Source of the DNA: Acanthopleura granulata
Taxonomy: Eukaryota > Mollusca > Polyplacophora > Chitonida > Chitonidae
Assembly (NCBI GenBank): GCA_016165875.1
Contig: JABBOT010000004.1
Span: 930,001-994,000, forward strand
Direction of reading: 5' to 3'
DNA: 64,000 bases
Position 1 is the stretch's first letter. Each line of letters opens with the position of its first letter. Below the pieces are notes generated by a model. It saw nothing but the letters and a program-made list of their open reading frames with translations. It was not told where the DNA came from and made no database searches. Below are positions 1 through 10,171 of the stretch, in pieces. Made by a program: the position numbers and the translations under genes.

Positions 1-92
1 ATATTTCACATATATGACCCTTCCTATGAGGAAACACACGACCATCTGCAAGTTACTGGCAGGCCTTCACAGGTATGGTCGGAGAGGAAGAA
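1..92 (-). repeat. SINE family A, partial copy cut by the window edge
   Basis: This matches the interior of the better copies at 18022 and 31355 (ATATTTCACTTATACGAC... CACGACCATCYGCAAGTT... GGTCGGAGAGGAAG). It is in minus orientation with an internal deletion. It lies in the intron downstream of the MARCH exon at 398-487. Confidence 0.7.
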
Positions 93-133
93 CAATTACT
101 TAAATGTGGATTTTTGACTATCGCCATGTGTGT

Positions 134-148
134 GGGGGGGGGGGGGGG
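134..148 (+). repeat. Poly-G tract (15 G)
   Basis: An uninterrupted run of 15 guanines lies in a MARCH intron. On the transcribed strand it is poly-C. It is prone to length error and polymorphism. Confidence 0.95.
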
Positions 149-397
149 TAGAAACTGTTATTCCAAAGGCAAGATCAGATCAGTGATGTAATAATACCCT
201 TATCTTGCTTTAACTGTTCTTGGTCACAATGGTCAGCATAAAATACAAACTCTTACTTTACTCTGCACATTGGAGTTAAAAATTCACTATGCTGCCATAA
301 TTTTGAACTTGTCGCAAATAGTGGAAACTGAATTTATGTAAACTAGCTTCCAGGATAACATTTCTTTGCTTGAATGTACATCTCCAAGATGACTCAC

Positions 398-487
398 CCT
401 AAATTTCTTGTGTCTGTGGAACTGGTAGTGACACAACTCACACCTTGGTGGTTTTCTGGACTTTTTGGAAGATATCTGAATCCATTT
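398..487 (-). CDS. MARCH-family RING-CH E3 ligase, second visible exon (partial gene)
   Basis: This 90-base internal exon encodes 30 residues beginning KWIQISS and ending HRHKKFR. It supplies the last two zinc ligands (CELC) of the RING-CH domain begun in the exon at 2158-2554. A TATAG acceptor precedes it and a GTGAGT donor follows it on the minus strand. Both borders are phase 0, so it joins the upstream exon without a frame break. The Lys-Trp-Ile after the sixth ligand is typical of MARCH proteins, in which this face contacts the E2 enzyme. The spacer between the sixth and seventh ligands is 17 residues, somewhat longer than in most MARCH members. The membrane-spanning exons must lie at coordinates below 1 in the neighbouring sequence. 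Seen: exon, splice sites and ligands. Known: RING-CH proteins transfer ubiquitin to membrane proteins. Subfamily unresolved. Confidence 0.88.
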
Positions 488-737
488 CTATAAAAAGGGC
501 AAAGAAAAATACATAAAGTAATACAGCAGGATCATAAAAAAGATAGGTTTACTTCTATGATGGTTATTCAATGTCTTATTCAAGATTTTCCCCTCTGTGG
601 GAGAATGAGATTGACTTTTGTGACCTAGGGATTAAAACAAAACCAAAAAATGAACCAAAAAACTAAAACACAATGACGTTTACAAGCATGTATGTTACAG
701 TTCGAAAAGGGTAATGTTCAATCAAAGTGTAATCAGG

Positions 738-880
738 ATGTTCTGCGGATGGTCATGGGTCTCTCCCCCCCCCCCCCTAGCTTTACTCAGTTTCCCTCCA
801 GCATAATGCTGGCCACCGTCACATAAGTGAAATATTCTTGAGTGCGGCATAAAACACCAATCAAATAAATATATAAATAG
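738..880 (+). repeat. SINE family A, 3' part, plus orientation
   Basis: It contains the family 3' module (TTTCCCTCCAGCATAATGCTGGCC... TAAGTGAAATATTCTTGAGT... AAACACCAATCAAATAAATA). The tRNA-like head is missing. A run of 13 C at 765-777 has expanded within the copy. Confidence 0.85.
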
Positions 881-2157
881 TAATCAGGATGTTGGAGAGA
901 TCTCCTGTTCCTGTCTACCAGCATGTATAGCGACCCTGCTGATTGGCAAATTATTGACTGTGTGATCACTCACATAAGCAATTCTCACTTCAGGCCAGTA
1001 AGGTGAGCATGCCTAATGCATACACCCGTGCAGCATTCCCTGAATATGTGAATTCTCTACATGTGAACATGGCATCAGGATTTTTACTGGCCCCTTTCAC
1101 TACAAGCTTTAAAAGCATCAATGTTAGAGCAAACTTCACGTGCAATTTGTGGTACTCATAATGGTTTAAAGACTTAGAAAAATGTTTCAACAAAATAACA
1201 TGTATGATGATTACACAGGCTTCTTTTAGTCTAGGTATCAACATACATTTATTCTCTTCTGAGTGAAAGATAACTAGAGATAAGAAGGCAACAATGGCAA
1301 TTGTAATGGCTGCATTGTAATTAAGTTGAAATGTATTAAAAACGATAATACATTAAATAAATGTACATGCATTGTCTCTGATCTTTTAGGATCCATTGCA
1401 TGTTGAGACAAAATACAGAAATTCTGACCCTTATCCTCAAACCTCAAATTAAAAGACTCTTTACATTCACGGCAATGCAAAATCCCAAAATTGAATAATT
1501 TTTTACAAAAAGATTTCCTTCACCAATAAAAGTGATATTTCATTGCAGTGGAACACTTGTTGTTATATTATGATATTTAACATCCAGATGCAATGACATC
1601 AAAAAAGAAACATTTTGTTTTATAGCATTCCAATCTGAGCTGAGCAAGATGATGTTATAATACAAGTTTAGTAAACTGTTACATTCCTGTATCACCCAAA
1701 GGGATATATAATCCTATAAGACTTCATGCATACCATGTCAATCTACAAATATGTACTTGATAGCCCACAGCTAAAGCACTACTTAAACCTTAGTGTCTCG
1801 TGGATTATCACTTTCACCTCTCACGCAAACAATATTCACGGTATTCAACCTTCACTGTGTAATATCCCGTGTATTTAGTACAAACCACGGTAAAGCACAC
1901 ATTGCTTTTTCATTTATTGATGCGACAGCAGTCCAGTATGTGGAGGGAAGAAACTGGAATGCTGGTAGAAAACGCACTATTGTTTGCCATCCTGACACAT
2001 ATGAATCTGAAAAGAACAAACCCTGATCCAGATGTAAGTCTGTAACCTCACTGGGGTCACCCTAACCTCATTGGTGACAGGATGAACGTCTGCAGCAAGA
2101 ACAATGCTTTACCCCGAAGTACATCATTATCGTCAACTAGCCTAAGACAGAACTCAC

Positions 2158-2554
2158 CAGTAAGCAACTGTAATGAATATATTGTAGTGTCCCAGAACAT
2201 CTGCAGGGAGAAAAGATAGGGTCCTGTTCATCTCCAGGTAAATGGCATATACGACAAGCTGAGAATATATCAGTGCCAATGTCGGACTCACTCGAAAAGG
2301 GCACTTTCACAGAGTAGATACAGAGGGATGAGGGGACAGGCGTGATGGTGGCACTGGCCGGTAGACTAGGTGGCAAGCTACGTGGAACACTGTACATGGT
2401 ATAACGGTCTCTATCAGCAGCATCTGCCCACAGAACCAGCTGATCGTCTCTCACACAGCTCTCTTCTGGGTCTGCCTGGGAATCGGCTTCAGTCACTTCT
2501 CCCACCTCATCATCCCCCAAATCCAGTGGGTTCATCTGGCCAGTCATCATCTCC
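2158..2554 (-). CDS. MARCH-family membrane RING-CH E3 ubiquitin ligase, exon with N-terminal region and first part of RING-CH
   Basis: The exon starts after a pyrimidine-rich CAG acceptor (AG at 2556-2555) and ends at a GTGAGT donor (2157-2152). It encodes an acidic N-terminal region ([19 protein letters not shown]...) followed by CRIC, a 13-residue loop, CRC, seven residues, then HYSC. Together with CELC in the exon at 398-487 this makes the complete C-x2-C-x13-C-x-C-x7-H-x2-C-x17-C-x2-C ligand set of a RING-CH (C4HC3) finger. Two ATG codons at 2550 and 2547 are the first in-frame starts in the exon; translation could begin there or in an unseen upstream exon, because one base of a split codon precedes them. 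MARCH proteins are membrane-bound ligases that ubiquitinate other membrane proteins for endocytosis or degradation. Loop and post-finger residues resemble the MARCH1/8 and 4/9/11 groups, but no assignment is safe. Confidence 0.88.
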
Positions 2555-2583
2555 CTGCCGAGGATAACAAAAACACTGAACAA

Positions 2584-5260
2584 AATGCTGGAGCACCGGT
2601 CTGTCCTCGCAACATTTAAAATACAGTGCTTAAATGATATAACTAATTTCTATCACATTTGATTCCACTCAGGCTGACACTGACTTCCAGAGCTGTGATG
2701 GATAAACTGAGAATCAACTTAATTTGGAATAAGGATGGCATATAACAGAATGAGCCTGTACTGGTAATATGCTCCATACACAGAATCTGGTACAAAGTAC
2801 GTGCACGACTGCAGGTTTCTGCAACAGTACTACAACAGGTGTGAAGCCTATCAGTTTCTGTATGTCTCCAGAGATAATCCTATCTAACTGTCCTACTGAT
2901 CATTAAGGTCAATGTGAACAAAGTACCACAGTCAGGTGTCCGCAGCAGCTTGATGCTTGAACCACTGACATACTAACCACAGTCTAGCAAAAATACACTT
3001 CTGTAGTGTGGCCTACCTAGGAAATATGGTTGGCTTCATGCGTAAGCAAGCTTTCAGGTGACTGTCATCAATCTGAGATAAAGCAATATCAGGATGATGT
3101 CATCCCACTCTCATATATATACTTGTACACTAGTCACTGCACACAATGCAATGACATGTATCTCGTTCATGTCAGGGGGTGGGGGTGTGCAAGTCAACTG
3201 ATTTTATGAATTCTATATTTAATATAATGTCATGCAACAGAGGTACTGTAAATCACTGTCATCAGGATCATAAATACAACCAAAATTATATCAACATCAT
3301 ATCTGTACATCATAGCTTTAGCCAGATGGTTGTCTCATTGTCTATTTTGTTGAGATTATCATGGGCGAGATAGGGAAAACAGGATAAAATTTAGACATAA
3401 GTCACCTGATATAAAATTCTGGCTTAGTAAAGCCATGATGTGGACCAAATTCTCAGTCCAACAATAATCAGGCTTTAATGAATAAAAGCAATCTGGCAAC
3501 AGTCCTTATCACATGGAATATCTGCTGCAACTACATTTGTTGATCACATGATACCCCTCAGGCCCTGAGGTCTTCAGACAGTTCAAAAAAAAGATGATAA
3601 TTCAATTTTGACATTGCAATAGTAAGTTAAAGCATATATAATTCAACAGACAATGGATGAACACTTACTTCACACACGTTTCAAGGAGATCTCCAAACTT
3701 ACAATTAGCATAACTATGTATTGACAGCAAATAAGAGTGGTAAAAGCGGTAAGCTTCAACACATCCAGAAACTAGGCATGCAGGTGACCTACATAGACTA
3801 CACCCAGCAGTTTGGAACAGCTGATCATGGCATTTCTTTTTATAGCTGATCAGCTGAGCCTTAGCACCATTCATTCCCAGACCTATGCAGTAGCTCTACT
3901 AGGCCCCCTATTCCTCACCCCAGTTTGGGTTTTGAATACTGTGGTGCACATTTTATGACATGCAAATGTTCACTCTCTCTGTGCCTACAGGCTAAATCAA
4001 AGTAAAAATGTCAACAGGAAAATAAACAAGCCTTGTTGCACACATCTGGTTTTAATCATTTAAATGGACTTATACTCTATCCACCATCTTGATTGCAATT
4101 TGTTATAACACAAAAATGACTGATGTCAATGGCTGCAAATTCCAGTACATAGTACATGGCACAAAACACTGTGTCTTTCAGTGGAATACAAGTGCTTTCT
4201 TTGCCATTCGCCTTGTGACATTCCTGTAGCCAAGATATTCTTTTTAAAAGAAAACTATCTGAGAAAATGTTATGCTGGTTTCATATGTCACACACTGCCA
4301 TGATGTTATCACTGAAAATATCTTATAATAAACACAATTACCATGACAATACAAGGCTTTTAATGCATACAACTATTTGAATTGCCTTTGGGTGAATATC
4401 ACTAACAGATCTGTTTTCATAAAGGCTACTGGATAACATTAAGCTGCAAGTTTAACAGTCTGGGCAGAGACTCAAATGACTGATGTAATGGGACTCTTTG
4501 AGCCTTTGAGTGTGATACGTAAAGTATTAACCCTAACACACAGTAAATAATGAATGACTATTAGTCAGATATACCATTTCACTGTCTGTAACACTAACTA
4601 GCCATACTACTAAAATTAAGGTAGCATTTATACAAATTAGGTTTGTCCTAACCAATGCCTTCACTGTCCACCCTTGCACTTCACACACCTTTTAAGGGAA
4701 TTAACCTAGAAATATTTTCATGTAAGTGTTATATGTATAGATCATGCAGTACTCCCATGACTTGCAGACATATGTTGTGAAGTGTTAGTTCAGTTAACAA
4801 GGTGAACTACATGAATCTAATTTCACAATACTGCACCAGCCTGGTTTGGGCTGTTTAAATGACTAGGCTTTCTTAACAATTGGTGTACACAGAAGACTTT
4901 CAGCTGGATGTATAATTATTACACTCAGTAGACATACTATAACTTTAAGATATTCAGGCAGAAAGTCATTTTGACAGGAATATTGGAATGACCACGGCAC
5001 TGGTGTTCTGACAAGATTGACGATTTAATGTCTATCGTTTCACAACTTTTAATACTGTGATACTGTCAACATGCAATATGTGTCTCTTTATTATGAAGTC
5101 CTTTTCAGAAGAAATGGACTTTAAACATAAGCTGTAATTGCTAAGTCAACATGGGAATGTACATGTAAAACAGCAGGCTATCTTGTTAATTCTATGTATT
5201 CTACTCGCATTGCCTCGATTTAAGGTTGGGCATTAACCCCAGTCCAAGCTAAAATAGTGA
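2584..5260 (-). other. Probable 5' intron(s) of the MARCH gene
   Basis: No convincing coding exon is visible. The stretch is very poor in CpG (none in 2641-2760) and A/C-rich on the plus strand, like the DNA around the MARCH exons, which suggests it belongs to the same transcription unit. A GTAAGT on the minus strand at 3669-3664 could be the donor of a small exon, but no matching acceptor or conserved peptide supports it. Confidence 0.4.
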
Positions 5261-5960
5261 TGACGTGACCACACTCCGCGTAGAGCTGAACAAACCTTAT
5301 GTGTTTAAGCATTCATTTATTGATGTCATCTGTTTATTTGTACAAAATTTAATCCACATGATGAAACACAAAGTCAATACAAACCCGCCGGAATCCCTCG
5401 AACATCGACACACTGAAACTGGTTGCGTTTCTTTTGTTGAGTCGTACAACTCAGCTGTCAAGACTTGACCTAGTTAACAGTGACACTTCTCGCGCTCCTT
5501 AACCGGCGGTTGTTGTACGTTTAAACACTGGCAACAACTAACTTCCCTATTATCAATAACCAAAAGAGATAATCTGTTAAATCTGCTCGTTTCCACGACG
5601 TGTTCACTTGGCTGTAGACGTTGGAGTCGATCAAACTCAACGGTTCCAACCTTCTCACTCTGTTGAAATCACAACGCTGCGCGCAGCTGATGCATCACGT
5701 GACTAGGTGTAAATAGCAGCTTTGTCCATTTAGAAACGGCTCACGGTACGTTATGTTTTGTTTTATTGGTGTCAAGCGAGTCATATGTTCATATGGTAAC
5801 ACAATAGCTACCTGACCCTCCAGGGAAAGCCGGCCTGTAGGATAAACGCGTTCGAAGAGGGAGTATGTTTTCGTTGTAATTAGGTCACGGAGCGCCCAGA
5901 TCCAACAAGCCGGGGGAGTGAAGTGTCGAGGACCGACTCAATCCGGTCTGATGCAGATCC
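5261..5960 (-). promoter_or_regulatory. CpG-retaining block, candidate 5' end/promoter of the MARCH gene
   Basis: CpG content rises abruptly at about 5265 (CCGCGTAG) and includes clusters such as CTCGCGCTCC, ACCGGCGG and GCTGCGCGCAGC, after 5 kb with almost none. The block lies upstream of the minus-strand MARCH exons, where a promoter and untranslated first exon would be expected. No TATA box or initiator is distinctive enough to call a start site. This is inferred from composition only. Confidence 0.35.
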
Positions 5961-7017
5961 AGCTAGCTCAAGTTGCATGGTAACAGCGTGTTACAAGTTG
6001 GGCGTTTGGGCTGATGCAAACACACAAGAAACCCTCTCACAATGGCCAGTGTTAAATTACAGTACCAACCACAGCTACACGAACGTTGTTAGCGCTTTCA
6101 GAAACTCGGAATTCCTTACTAGAAAGTTCGAGAAATTGCGGATGAATTCCAATGCAGTCGTGTTTTTTCCACGGGCATAGGCCCGCGATACATAGGTGTC
6201 ATGTACTCCAATATGCCTAATATAAATTCGAACCATTTCTGTTTGTGAAGCTCCTTGTTTTCCTCGAAAATCTGAAAATACGCTTAAACTTACCGCGAAT
6301 GATAAGCACGCTGTTATAATCATTCATGTGCTAACCCTACATGTATTTTATAGGCCTGTTGTTTGGTAAGCTGGCATTGGGCTATATAAATGCATGTAGG
6401 CCTATGTATGAACCCACCAGTATTAATATAAACCTTATGTCAATACTGAGAATTTAAAGTTCTACTACAGGCCTTGACGGTCACGGGTCACTGAATCTAC
6501 ACGAAAGAGCAGAGAATATAACTAGATCTGTGCCCTTTCACCCTCTTGAATCGATTCACAAGGGTCACAGAGACTGTGTCACGTGACAATAACATTTGGT
6601 AGATGGCGCGCATGTCTCCAAAGCACATGGCTAAATTGCAGTGGGATATGTCATTTGCCATTTGATTGGATGGCGTTTGCACAGGACTACTTTTGAGTAG
6701 GTAAATTGGCTTCGTTCTGTTTGTGTGTGGGGGAAAATTTCCGATAGTATTTTTCATATATAAAGTATGTAGGCCCTTCTTAAACACCTATTTTCTTTTG
6801 CATCTTTATACTTCTTTTGCTTCACACGCTCTTTGACTGGCTGAGTGAATTGTCATGTCTTCATGGCGGTAATATAGTAATACAGAACCCCACGAAGCCC
6901 TGTTACACCGTGTTATGTAATAATATATGAGTAATGTAACAACTACCGTGTAATCTAATAAAAATTTCCATGTCATATAATATTATTGCGTAACGTAATA
7001 AAAATTGCCCTGTTGAG
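5961..7017. other. Intergenic DNA, no gene recognised
   Basis: Only short unconvincing open frames are present. The segment 6900-7017 holds several degenerate repeats of a TTATGTAATAAT-like motif directly beside the inverted-pair repeat that begins at about 7018. Confidence 0.5.
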
Positions 7018-7476
7018 TAATAACAGCGACCTGTATGGCTGCACTGGTCAATAAGCTCTGACCAAAGACCTTTGTAGATTCCAGTGACTTCATGGACATC
7101 AATCCAGCTCTTTGCCTGTTTGACAACGGCAGCAACACGGAAAACATCGGGAATAAGACTGTATGACCCTCATAATACCCCATTTTATTTTTGCAAGTCT
7201 TCAAATCCCTTCACCCGTTAGAACACAGGTTGGAGTCCAGCAGGTTTTGACTTTGTGTGTAACCGGGCATGTCCGCTGATGATTCATTCAATTAATCGAT
7301 TGATTGATCAATAAGTCTTCCCAATCATGAACAAACCTCCATGCTTGTAGATATGTTGTCGAGCGTTAATCCACGCACCAACGGATCGAGGGCGCCTCCA
7401 GCGAAATATCGATGCACGTGGCATGAAACTGAGTTGAAAGCGAATTACAGTGAGACAGTATTTCACTAAACGCTGA
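7018..7476 (-). repeat. Long dispersed repeat, copy 1 of an inverted pair
   Basis: About 459 bp is the reverse complement of 14686-15134 at high identity, with small indels. Shared blocks include TCCACGCACCAACG, CGAAATATCGATGCACGTG, CATGAACAAACCTCCATGC, ACGGAAAACATCGGGAATAA and GACCTGTATGGCTGCACTGG. The inner border is the CACTAAACGCTGA end at 7476. The outer border is uncertain because the flanks share weak AT-rich similarity. Neither copy has a clean reading frame. It could be one terminal repeat of a large element or an independent insertion. Confidence 0.85.
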
Positions 7477-8227
7477 TAATGTCCAAAAAATTTCGTCAGT
7501 GAACAATCCTGAAATTACACTAACAAACATTTATAGTATATGCCAGGTTTCATAACAAAGATTGTGTTCCAGAAATATTGAATGTTCTAACCAGTCACAG
7601 ACGCACTAATATTTAGCCTAAAATACCACAAAACATGGTATTGCTTACGTAACTCCTTCAGAAGTAATTAGCAACCGATCGGAAACCTTCCAAGAGTTTC
7701 TAATGAGGTGTTCTGCTGCATGTAAAGCATGGGACCAAGTTAGGTTGTAACAAAGTTTTTGTCGGAGGAAGGCATTGGCGTAATTTAGAAGCAGCCTCGA
7801 GAGCAGATATCTGTCTTAACGAACGGTGGGAGATTAGAGGAGATATCCTAGTTTCCAGACAGGTATCTAGTTAATGAGTTTATTTTGAATCAGGCGCACT
7901 CAATGTACCACGTTGAGAATTCAAGCAACAAAAACGAGTGGTATAAACACATTCAAAGACAAAAGTTATTTGTTAATAGAATACAGTCTGCAACTACTTT
8001 GTTCACACTGGCGTATTGGGCGCAAAAAACAAACTCAAGGTTTTACGATTGCCAAATGCTTTGGTATTTCAAAGTATAATAAGACAATCATTAGTGATGA
8101 ACAGCAACATTTGTGCAGTTTACCATTAATTCAGCCGGCCAGAAAAAGTTTCAGTCTAGAGCAGGACATTCAAAAGATCTTTATAAAAATTACGCAACAC
8201 TATGTTAAGTGAAACTAAGGCATCAGT
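7477..8227. other. Intergenic DNA, nothing recognised
   Basis: There are no conserved peptides, tandem repeats or SINE copies. Two overlapping plus-strand open frames (7885-8079 and 7913-8212) are AT-rich and look like chance. Confidence 0.5.
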
Positions 8228-8581
8228 TTAAAACCAAACTTGCATCACTTCGCAGCTTAAATTTACCGTATACATTGCTGATCCTGAACCACCCGTACCA
8301 CAAGGAGCATAAAACTCAAGCCAGGCTGTCCACGATTTCCTATATTCATTAAGGTGGTCTCTTACCGCAGTCATTAGACCGGAATGCCTGCCAGCCTGTC
8401 TCGACAATCTCTGGACCGATATTACCAGAGATCCATCATCATTCGGTCTCAATGCCTCCAGTAGATGTGGGGCAAGGTATACCCGGCGAATGTATCGACA
8501 GACACGGTTTGGATACATGCGTTCGTAGTCTTCACACAGATTACCAAGACCGAGGTGGACCTTTATTAACGTTGTCCTCAT
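8228..8581 (-). CDS. Unrecognised 117-codon ORF, possibly part of a mobile element
   Basis: The open frame has a mixed, protein-like composition (for example CEDYERMYPNRVCRYIRRVY and HLLEALRPNDDGSLVISVQR), unlike the AT-rich chance frames around it. No family is recognised. It lies on the same strand as, and about 300 bp beyond, the integrase remnant and its acidic repeat block, so it may be a downstream part of the same decayed element. There are no clear splice sites or promoter. It could equally be a fortuitous frame. Confidence 0.3.
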   Translation of the reverse strand: MRTTLIKVHLGLGNLCEDYERMYPNRVCRYIRRVYLAPHLLEALRPNDDGSLVISVQRLSRQAGRHSGLMTAVRDHLNEYRKSWTAWLEFYAPCGTGGSGSAMYTVNLSCEVMQVWF

Positions 8582-8654
8582 TGCAAAACCATCGTCAAGA
8601 ATAAGCCGGACAATCCCGTGCGGATTTCCCCGGGCAAATCCAAATATCCTGTTT

Positions 8655-8895
8655 TCTTCTTACTTTCGTATCACTTTTCACACGTGACATTTTCTTCACT
8701 ATCACAAACACTGACTGATCCCATCTTACTTCCGGACTGGCTTTCACTGTCACTTGTCGCCTCTTCACTGAAACACTCATTGTCTTCTCCCATCTTACTC
8801 GTGGACTGCCTTTCCCTCTCACTTGTCCCCTCTTCACTGTCACAACCATTGTCTTCTCTCATATTACTCACAGACTGGCTTTCCCTCTCACGCAG
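8655..8895 (-). repeat. 69-bp tandem repeat encoding an acidic Ser/Glu 23-residue unit
   Basis: At least two complete and two partial units are present. In one minus-strand frame (8871-8671) each unit reads like SKMGEDNxCxSEExTSxxE, ending in an E-x-Q-S-x-S stretch. The array starts directly after the integrase remnant. A variable acidic linker between element domains would look like this. The frame then stops, consistent with decay. Confidence 0.7.
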
Positions 8896-9733
8896 GCTTA
8901 GGTAATGCTCTCCATGACCTTCGTGCCTTGTGACTGTGGGTGATAAGGAGAACTTCAGATGATTTTCACACCCACAGATCGCATAACATTTTTGACGGCG
9001 CCATGAAATTGCTTACCATTGTCTGTAAGATTTTTGGAGTTCCATAAACCAAGTAAAATGACCTTAAAGCTCCACTAATGGTTTTACTGTTTTTTTTCTT
9101 CTTCTAGAGGTATGAGAAAAAGAAACCGACTAAAGACATCGATGACTGACAGAGCATATCGGTAGTATTTGTCACCCCCCAGGCATCAAGATTCTCCAGG
9201 TCAGTTAGATCTATTTGGTGTATGTCACTGATGCGCTTTACATAAATGGGCCGTAAAGTGCCTCTATTTGGAAACGTCGCATTCAGTTCTGAATATATTC
9301 CACTCTTCTCGGTTATGTATTGAACACGTTTCTCACTCAAACAAACTAACTTTACAGCTGATCTGTTGTGCAGTTTTCTAGTTCCTGAACCTTTTGTTTG
9401 ACGTATCTTGTTTTTGACCAATTTGCTAACCTGGCTTTCATGCACAGCTGCCTGGCCATTAAGCAATATCGTATTTCTATCCTGAGATAGACTATAGCCG
9501 TTTCTCCAATGTTTCACGATGGCAGATTTCTGAACATTTGTCCTTTCTTTCACGGGTACATGGAAATCATTACGCAGTATTTTCAACAGTATTTCATGCT
9601 GTTCATCTGGAATCTGTTGGTGTCCAGTGCCAGTCAGGCGTAGCCCATATAAATGGAGCACGACGATAACTGGAACCACACTCCCACTTTTCATATTTGT
9701 CAATGCCCAAGATGCACAGGGACGATTAAACAT
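8896..9733 (-). pseudogene. Decayed integrase (rve) gene of the KRBA2-like class
   Basis: The minus-strand frame 9733-9104 carries a region typical of the N-terminal half of KRBA2-like integrases and ends in a conserved stretch around HQIDLTDLENLDA, which holds the first catalytic Asp. At about 9175 the frame breaks in a run of G. The continuation (YRYALSVIDVFSRF) is in another frame, and a further shift is needed for GTPKILQTDNGKQF, with the second catalytic Asp, and PYHPQSQG, which precedes the Glu. In-frame stops also occur, so no intact enzyme can be made. This integrase class belongs to DNA or LTR-type elements and has given rise to host genes such as KRBA2. The flanking 69-bp repeat and the 8228-8581 frame may be further parts. 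The likely role in life was strand transfer during element integration. Confidence 0.85.
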
Positions 9734-9989
9734 ATCTGGAAGGAAAATTTTAATTTCATAATTTATGTGTTTTACACAGTGGTTCCTGTTTCAACATGGG
9801 GAATGGGTGCATGAATTTGATCACGATGGTAAAACAGATATTATTTCTGAACCTTGTCTGTCAGTTGATAACCTTTACTTGAACAGTGAAATAAACGATT
9901 GGCACCAGCCATTACTTCGACACATGCTTAACAGAAATCAGATTATCATTTTAATCCACACGAGAGTGACGTTGATTGGTATGGAAGCC

Positions 9990-10171
9990 GGATGAGGACA
10001 TCTCGTCCCGCGCCCCGCGACGCGCGGGATGAGGGGACGAGGACGGTACCATTCGCGCGAGGAAGATAACCTTCCTCGTCCCCTCGTCCCCGCGCCACGC
10101 GGTCACGAGGACGGTGCAAATCGCGCGAGAATTGTACCGTCTTCGTGTCGCGGGACGAGATGTTCTCATCC
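9990..10171. mobile_element. GC-rich foldback MITE with 23-bp terminal inverted repeats
   Basis: The ends at 9990-10012 and 10149-10171 are inverted copies (GGATGAGRACATCTCGTC followed by CCGCG) with one mismatch. Inside, GAGGACGGTRCMAWTCGCGCGAG units and CTCGTCCC blocks form further inverted and direct repeats, so the 182 bp can fold into a branched hairpin. It is dense in CpG inside AT-rich DNA. No coding capacity. No target duplication is obvious. Confidence 0.75.

Noticed and set aside
3665..3874. Minus-strand frame ending near a GTAAGT as an upstream MARCH exon
   Set aside because: No matching acceptor in phase and no conserved peptide; kept only as a remark in the intron entry.
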